From Rubrobacter tropicus (lineage in GTDB: Bacteria > Actinomycetota > Rubrobacteria > Rubrobacterales > Rubrobacteraceae): a DNA stretch of 64,000 nt. Shown here piece by piece: positions 60,619-64,000 of this stretch. The position numbers and the translations under genes are program-made. The DNA lies in the NCBI RefSeq assembly GCF_011492945.1, contig NZ_CP045119.1, forward strand, positions 930,001 to 994,000, given 5' to 3'. The notes under the pieces are model-generated. The model did no database searches. It saw nothing but the letters and a program-made list of their open reading frames with translations, and was not told the DNA's origin. Numbering within the stretch: the stretch's first letter is position 1; the number at the start of each line of letters is the position of its first letter.

Positions 60619-61604
60619 TGCACACCGAGGCCAGGCGTCGGGAGTGGCCTCAGACCGCCGCCATCCTTGGCGCCGGCACGATGGGCCTCGGCGTCGCCGA
60701 GTGCTTCGCCGCCGCCGGCATGACGGTCAAGCTCGCGGACGCGACCCCCGAGCTCGCCCGCGAGGCGAGGGAGCGCCTGATCGCGCGGGCGCGGGGCCAC
60801 TCGGAGGCCGGGCTTCTGCCCGAGGAGGCGGTCGGGCGCGTGAGGGGCGTCGCGGCGGCGGACGGCGTGGCTGAGGCCGTTGCCGGCGTCGACCTCGTCT
60901 TCGAGGCCGTGCCGGAGAGCGTCGGGCTGAAGGAGGAGGTGCTCGGCGTCTGCTCGGCCGGGGCCTCTACCGGGGCCGTCATCGTCTCGAACACTTCGTC
61001 GTTGCCGATGGACGAGCTGGCGCGGTTCGTTGAGGGGGCCGGGCGGTTCTGCGGGATGCACTGGTTCAACCCGCCCGAGTGGACGCCCGGCGTGGAGGTG
61101 ATCCCGGCCGGGGAGACCGGGGCCGGGACCGTCGAAAGTCTCGTTGGTTTCCTCCGTTCCATCGGCAAGCGTCCCGCGGTCGTTGGAAGCGGGCCCGGTT
61201 TCGTCGCCAACCGCATCCAGAACGCCATGTTCCTGGAGGCCGTGCGCTGCGTGGAAGACGGCCTCGCCTCGCCCGAGGAGGTGGACGAGGTGGTGCGCAG
61301 TTGCTTCGGGTTCAGGTTGCCGTTCTTCGGGCCGTTTCAGATCGCGGACATGGCGGGCCTGGACGTCTACGCGAGCGTGCTCGGGGTGCTGCGGGACGGT
61401 TTGGGAGACAGGTTCGAGCCGCCGAAGATGTTGTTGGATCTGGTCGAGGAGGGGCGGACCGGCACCAAGGCCGGCGCAGGCTTTCTGGATTACACGGACG
61501 AGGAGCGGGGGCGGTTGCTCCTGGAGCGGGACCGCCGGTACGCGGCGCTGCTCGAGTTGCTTGGGCGGATGCCGCCCGTGGGGGCGGGGAAGGGGGAGGG
61601 ATGA
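60618..61604 (+). CDS. 3-hydroxyacyl-CoA dehydrogenase family protein
   Basis: The 328-residue NAD enzyme has AILGAGTMGLGVAECFAAAG, VFEAVPESVGLKEEV, VSNTSSLPMDELA, HWFNPPEW and GPGFVANRIQNA, the HCDH order. EWTPGVEVIPA and the single-domain form recall L-carnitine or hydroxybutyryl-CoA dehydrogenases. It shares one base with the lactonase stop (TGATG), so the two are coupled. Substrate may be a 3-hydroxyacyl-CoA or carnitine. Confidence 0.85.
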   Translation: MHTEARRREWPQTAAILGAGTMGLGVAECFAAAGMTVKLADATPELAREARERLIARARGHSEAGLLPEEAVGRVRGVAAADGVAEAVAGVDLVFEAVPESVGLKEEVLGVCSAGASTGAVIVSNTSSLPMDELARFVEGAGRFCGMHWFNPPEWTPGVEVIPAGETGAGTVESLVGFLRSIGKRPAVVGSGPGFVANRIQNAMFLEAVRCVEDGLASPEEVDEVVRSCFGFRLPFFGPFQIADMAGLDVYASVLGVLRDGLGDRFEPPKMLLDLVEEGRTGTKAGAGFLDYTDEERGRLLLERDRRYAALLELLGRMPPVGAGKGEG

Positions 61605-62614
61605 TCGACGCGAGCGTCCTGGTCGTGGGCGCGGGGGCCATAGGCGGCGTCACCGCGGCGAAGCTCGTGGGGAAGATCGGGCGGGTCGCCGTGCTCGACG
61701 CGAACGCGGAGCACGTCGAAAAGATGCGGGACCCCGGCCTCGTCGTCGACGTGCTCGGCGAGGAGCGCCGGGTGGAGCTGGAGGCCCACGCCGACCCGGC
61801 CGATCTGGACGGCCCGTTCGACTTCGCCCTGGTGACGCTCAAGGCCCCGCACCTGGAGGAGGCGCTTACGCCGCTCGTGGAGCGACGCCTGGCCGGGACC
61901 TACGTCTCCCTGTGCAACGGGCTCGTGCAGGAGCGCATGGCCGGCATCGTCGGGCCGGACAACCTGATCTGGGGCACCGTCGAGTGGGGCTCCACGAACC
62001 TCGGGCCGGGCCGGCTGGCGCAGACCACCAGCGCCCCCTTCGTCGTCGGCGAGCCGGACGGCGAGACGCGGGACCGGACCCGCATGCTCGCGGAGGTCCT
62101 CGGCGCCGTCGAAAGCGTGCGCGTTACGGAGAACATCCGGGGCCAGGTCTGGACGAAGCTGCTCGTCAACAGCTCCTTCTCCGGCCTCGGCGCCGTCTCG
62201 GGCCTGCTGTACCGCGAAGTGGTAGGGGACCCCGACGGACGCGAGGTAGCGCTCGCCCTCTGGCGCGAGGGCTACGACGTCGGAACGGCGCAGGGCATCG
62301 CGCTCGATGAGGTCCTCGGTGTGGAAGCAGGGGCGCTGGTCCTACGCGGTCCCGGGGACAGGAAAAAAGTGGACGAGGCCCTCGAGGTCGCGATGGGATA
62401 CGCCGGGGCCACGAAAGCTTCCATGCTCCAGGACCTCGAAAGAGGACTCAAAACGGAGGTCGACGTCATAAACGGCGCGGTCGTGGAGAAGGGCCGCGAG
62501 TACGGGGTGGAGACGCCCACCAACGCCCGCGTCGTAAGGTTGATGCACGCGATGGAGCGCGGGGATCGGCGTCCCGGACGCGAGGTGTTCGCCGAGTTGC
62601 TGCGCCCCGCCTGA
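61601..62614 (+). CDS. ketopantoate reductase family (ApbA/PanE-like) protein
   Basis: The 337-residue protein begins VLVVGAGAIGGVTAAKL and has VTLKAPHLEEAL, LCNGLVQERM, TKLLVNSSFSGLGAVSG and a C-terminal NGAVVEKGREYGVETPTN. These are ketopantoate reductase features; the last is the conserved substrate-binding helix. Translation is coupled to the upstream dehydrogenase by an ATGA overlap behind GGGGGAGGG. Many family members are not in pantothenate synthesis, and the operon suggests a different hydroxyacid. Confidence 0.85.
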   Translation: MIDASVLVVGAGAIGGVTAAKLVGKIGRVAVLDANAEHVEKMRDPGLVVDVLGEERRVELEAHADPADLDGPFDFALVTLKAPHLEEALTPLVERRLAGTYVSLCNGLVQERMAGIVGPDNLIWGTVEWGSTNLGPGRLAQTTSAPFVVGEPDGETRDRTRMLAEVLGAVESVRVTENIRGQVWTKLLVNSSFSGLGAVSGLLYREVVGDPDGREVALALWREGYDVGTAQGIALDEVLGVEAGALVLRGPGDRKKVDEALEVAMGYAGATKASMLQDLERGLKTEVDVINGAVVEKGREYGVETPTNARVVRLMHAMERGDRRPGREVFAELLRPA

Positions 62615-62723
62615 AACGGACCGTCAAAGCCGACCTCGAAGGGCCGTGCCCGGGCCGGGTTGCGCGGCGGGCGGAGGTGTGAACGTATCACGCCGCCAGC
62701 GTGTACCGGAGAGGCAGCGCGTT

Positions 62724-62729
62724 TAGACT
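62724..62729 (+). promoter_or_regulatory. putative -10 TAGACT upstream of the membrane protein
   Basis: Same hexamer as in the phaQ and class I phaC promoters. It lies 73 nt before the chosen start. No -35 recognised. Confidence 0.35.
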
Positions 62730-62801
62730 CTCTAACGTAGATGGTCCGGGTTTCACCCGAGAGGCGGCGTGCCGGACGGGTGCGGATTTCGAGGAGGGTA
62801 C

Positions 62802-63896
62802 GTGAGACTTCGGTGGTTGCTGTCTGGAATCGGCGGTGTGGTTGCCCTTCTCGTGGCCTCGGCGGGAAGTGCCCAAGCGCACGAGAAGTGGTTCGTGGGC
62901 GAGCCGGGCGCGGGTTTGCGGTGGGACCTGTTCTTCCGGCCGCTCCCGCTGGCGCTCGTCGGGGCGGTCCTGCTGGCGACCCTCGCCGGCGGGCTTTTGT
63001 GGAGGGCGAGGGGCCGTCGCGGCTTCGTGCCGGGGCCCGCGGCCTTCGGGGCGACCGACGGGCGGCGGAGCCTCCTCTACGGGTTGGTGCCCCTGATCCT
63101 TGGCATCCACGTCGCGGTGCCGCTGCTGGTCAACGGGGTGCAGGGGACGCTCTTCTCCCCCGACAACGAGATGCCGGGCGTGTGGGCCAACTTTCTCGGC
63201 CTCGCCCAGACGGGCATCGCGCTCGCCCTGTTCTACGGCGGCCTGACGCGCATCGCGGCGGCGGCGCTCGGCCTCCTGTGGACCTGCGGCGTCTTTCTCG
63301 TAGGCCCGGAGGCGATGCTCGAGAACGTCATGTACCTCGGCTTCGCCGCCTTCTTCCTGCTGGCCGGGCGCGGTCCCCTGTCGGTCGACCGCCTGCTGTT
63401 CCCCCGCCTGGAGCCCGGGGCGGGCCTCTCGCGCCACGCCGTGCCCGTCGCGCGCGTCGGGGTGGGTTTGAGCCTCGTCTTCGTCGCGTTCACCGAGAAG
63501 TTCGCCAACGTGCCCCTGGGCCTGTCGTTTTTGGAGGAGTACCCGCTCAACTTCACGGGTGCCCTGAGTATACCCCTTTCGGACGAGACGTTCGTGCTTT
63601 GCGCGGGGGCCGTTGAGCTGCTCGTGGGGCTCTGGATCGCCCTCGGCATCTTCGTGCGCGAGGTCGTGATCGTGGCCTGGTTCCCGATCAACCTGACCCT
63701 GACGCTCTTCGCGTGGGAGGAGCTGATCGGGCACCTGCCCATCTACGGCCTGATGGCCGTGCTCCTCGTGTGGGGGAGCGGCTCGAAGGAAGTCCCCCTG
63801 TGGCTCTCCGGCCTGCGGGAGCGCCTGCTCCCGCAGGCCCCCGCGGAGGAGGATGGCGGACGACGGCCGGCCGCCGCTTCAGAACGCGACGGCTGA
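62802..63896 (+). CDS. DoxX-like integral membrane protein with signal peptide
   Basis: The 364-residue protein has an N-terminal signal (WLLSGIGGVVALLVASAGSAQA) that would be cut before HEKWF. About eight hydrophobic helices follow, with charged residues in short loops; FTEKFANVPLGLSFLEEYP resembles the DoxX-type region. GTG 62802 follows GGAGGG. The mature protein would begin with His. Function unknown. It converges on the next gene with an 18-bp overlap. Confidence 0.7.
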   Translation: MRLRWLLSGIGGVVALLVASAGSAQAHEKWFVGEPGAGLRWDLFFRPLPLALVGAVLLATLAGGLLWRARGRRGFVPGPAAFGATDGRRSLLYGLVPLILGIHVAVPLLVNGVQGTLFSPDNEMPGVWANFLGLAQTGIALALFYGGLTRIAAAALGLLWTCGVFLVGPEAMLENVMYLGFAAFFLLAGRGPLSVDRLLFPRLEPGAGLSRHAVPVARVGVGLSLVFVAFTEKFANVPLGLSFLEEYPLNFTGALSIPLSDETFVLCAGAVELLVGLWIALGIFVREVVIVAWFPINLTLTLFAWEELIGHLPIYGLMAVLLVWGSGSKEVPLWLSGLRERLLPQAPAEEDGGRRPAAASERDG

Positions 63897-64000
63897 GCGC
63901 CCCTTCAGGCCAAAGACCCCGCGCGCTTCGTCGGGGGTGGCCGGCTCGCGGTCGAACATGGCCGCGAGGGCTACGGCTTTCTCGACGAGCTCGGCGTTCG
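63879..64000 (-). CDS. partial: C-terminus of probable BKACE (beta-keto acid cleavage) enzyme
   Basis: The minus strand encodes NAELVEKAVALAAMFDREPA, then TPDEARGVFGLKG, a stop at 63879, and continues beyond the window. That ending is typical of the BKACE/3-keto-5-aminohexanoate cleavage family (DUF849), which splits beta-keto acids with acetyl-CoA. Only about 40 residues are visible. A carnitine-type dehydrogenase nearby would be a logical partner. Confidence 0.55.
   Translation of the reverse strand, partial: NAELVEKAVALAAMFDREPATPDEARGVFGLKGRSAVAF

Overview
The window is GC-rich DNA, densely coding on both strands, with many 1-8 nt gene overlaps, frequent GTG and TTG starts, and -10 hexamers such as TATGAT, TAGACT and TAGAAT. 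The gene content (class I and class III polyhydroxyalkanoate (PHA) synthases, xylose genes, acetoin dehydrogenase, assimilatory nitrate reductase) and frequent use of the Ile codon ATA at high GC suggest a Rubrobacter-like actinobacterium. That assignment is an inference. No rRNA, tRNA, CRISPR array, insertion sequence or prophage is visible.

Layout. 1-6.5 kb: xylose isomerase-like protein, xylulokinase, two MFS transporters and a GT39 mannosyltransferase. 6.6-13.2 kb: MOSC protein, a hydantoinase/oxoprolinase pair (HyuB, HyuA) with an MHS-type transporter, and a divergent cyclase-family hydrolase. 13.2-17.6 kb: small hypothetical genes, then a histidine kinase and response regulator that overlap tail to tail. 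17.7-22.6 kb: acetoin dehydrogenase cluster acoA-(VOC gene)-acoB-acoC-acoX; acoB carries a one-base frameshift. 22.6-28.8 kb: a decayed VOC gene, Nudix hydrolase, CaiB-type CoA-transferase, cupin and a second HyuB/HyuA pair. 29-33.2 kb: glutaryl-CoA dehydrogenase-like enzyme, quinone oxidoreductase, VOC protein and an SDR. 33.5-35.9 kb: a secreted subtilase with a large insertion inside its catalytic domain.

36-46.3 kb and 55.9-58.1 kb are a PHA regulon: phaB, phaQ-like regulator, two phasin-like proteins, thiolase, a GNAT protein, an acyl-CoA dehydrogenase, a 59-residue protein with an adenylate-kinase-like protein, an alpha/beta hydrolase with an amphipathic tail, class I phaC, and a class III phaC-phaE pair. 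A 19-bp dyad, TATRTGY-N5-RCAYATA, lies at six promoters here and is a plausible PhaQ operator. 46.4-54.0 kb is nitrate assimilation: narK (frameshifted), nasA, nirB, nirD and a coupled trpD2-like gene. 58.4-62.6 kb pairs an ADHFE1-type alcohol dehydrogenase with an AttM-like lactonase and two dehydrogenases. The end holds a DoxX-like membrane protein and the C-terminus of a probable BKACE enzyme.

The most unusual non-coding structure is a dispersed intergenic element built of 7-bp tandem units (AGCTGAN, or the complement NTCAGCT), often as opposed arms around a GC-rich hairpin. At least fourteen copies occur. Some hairpins differ between copies by compensating base pairs, which points to selection on secondary structure.
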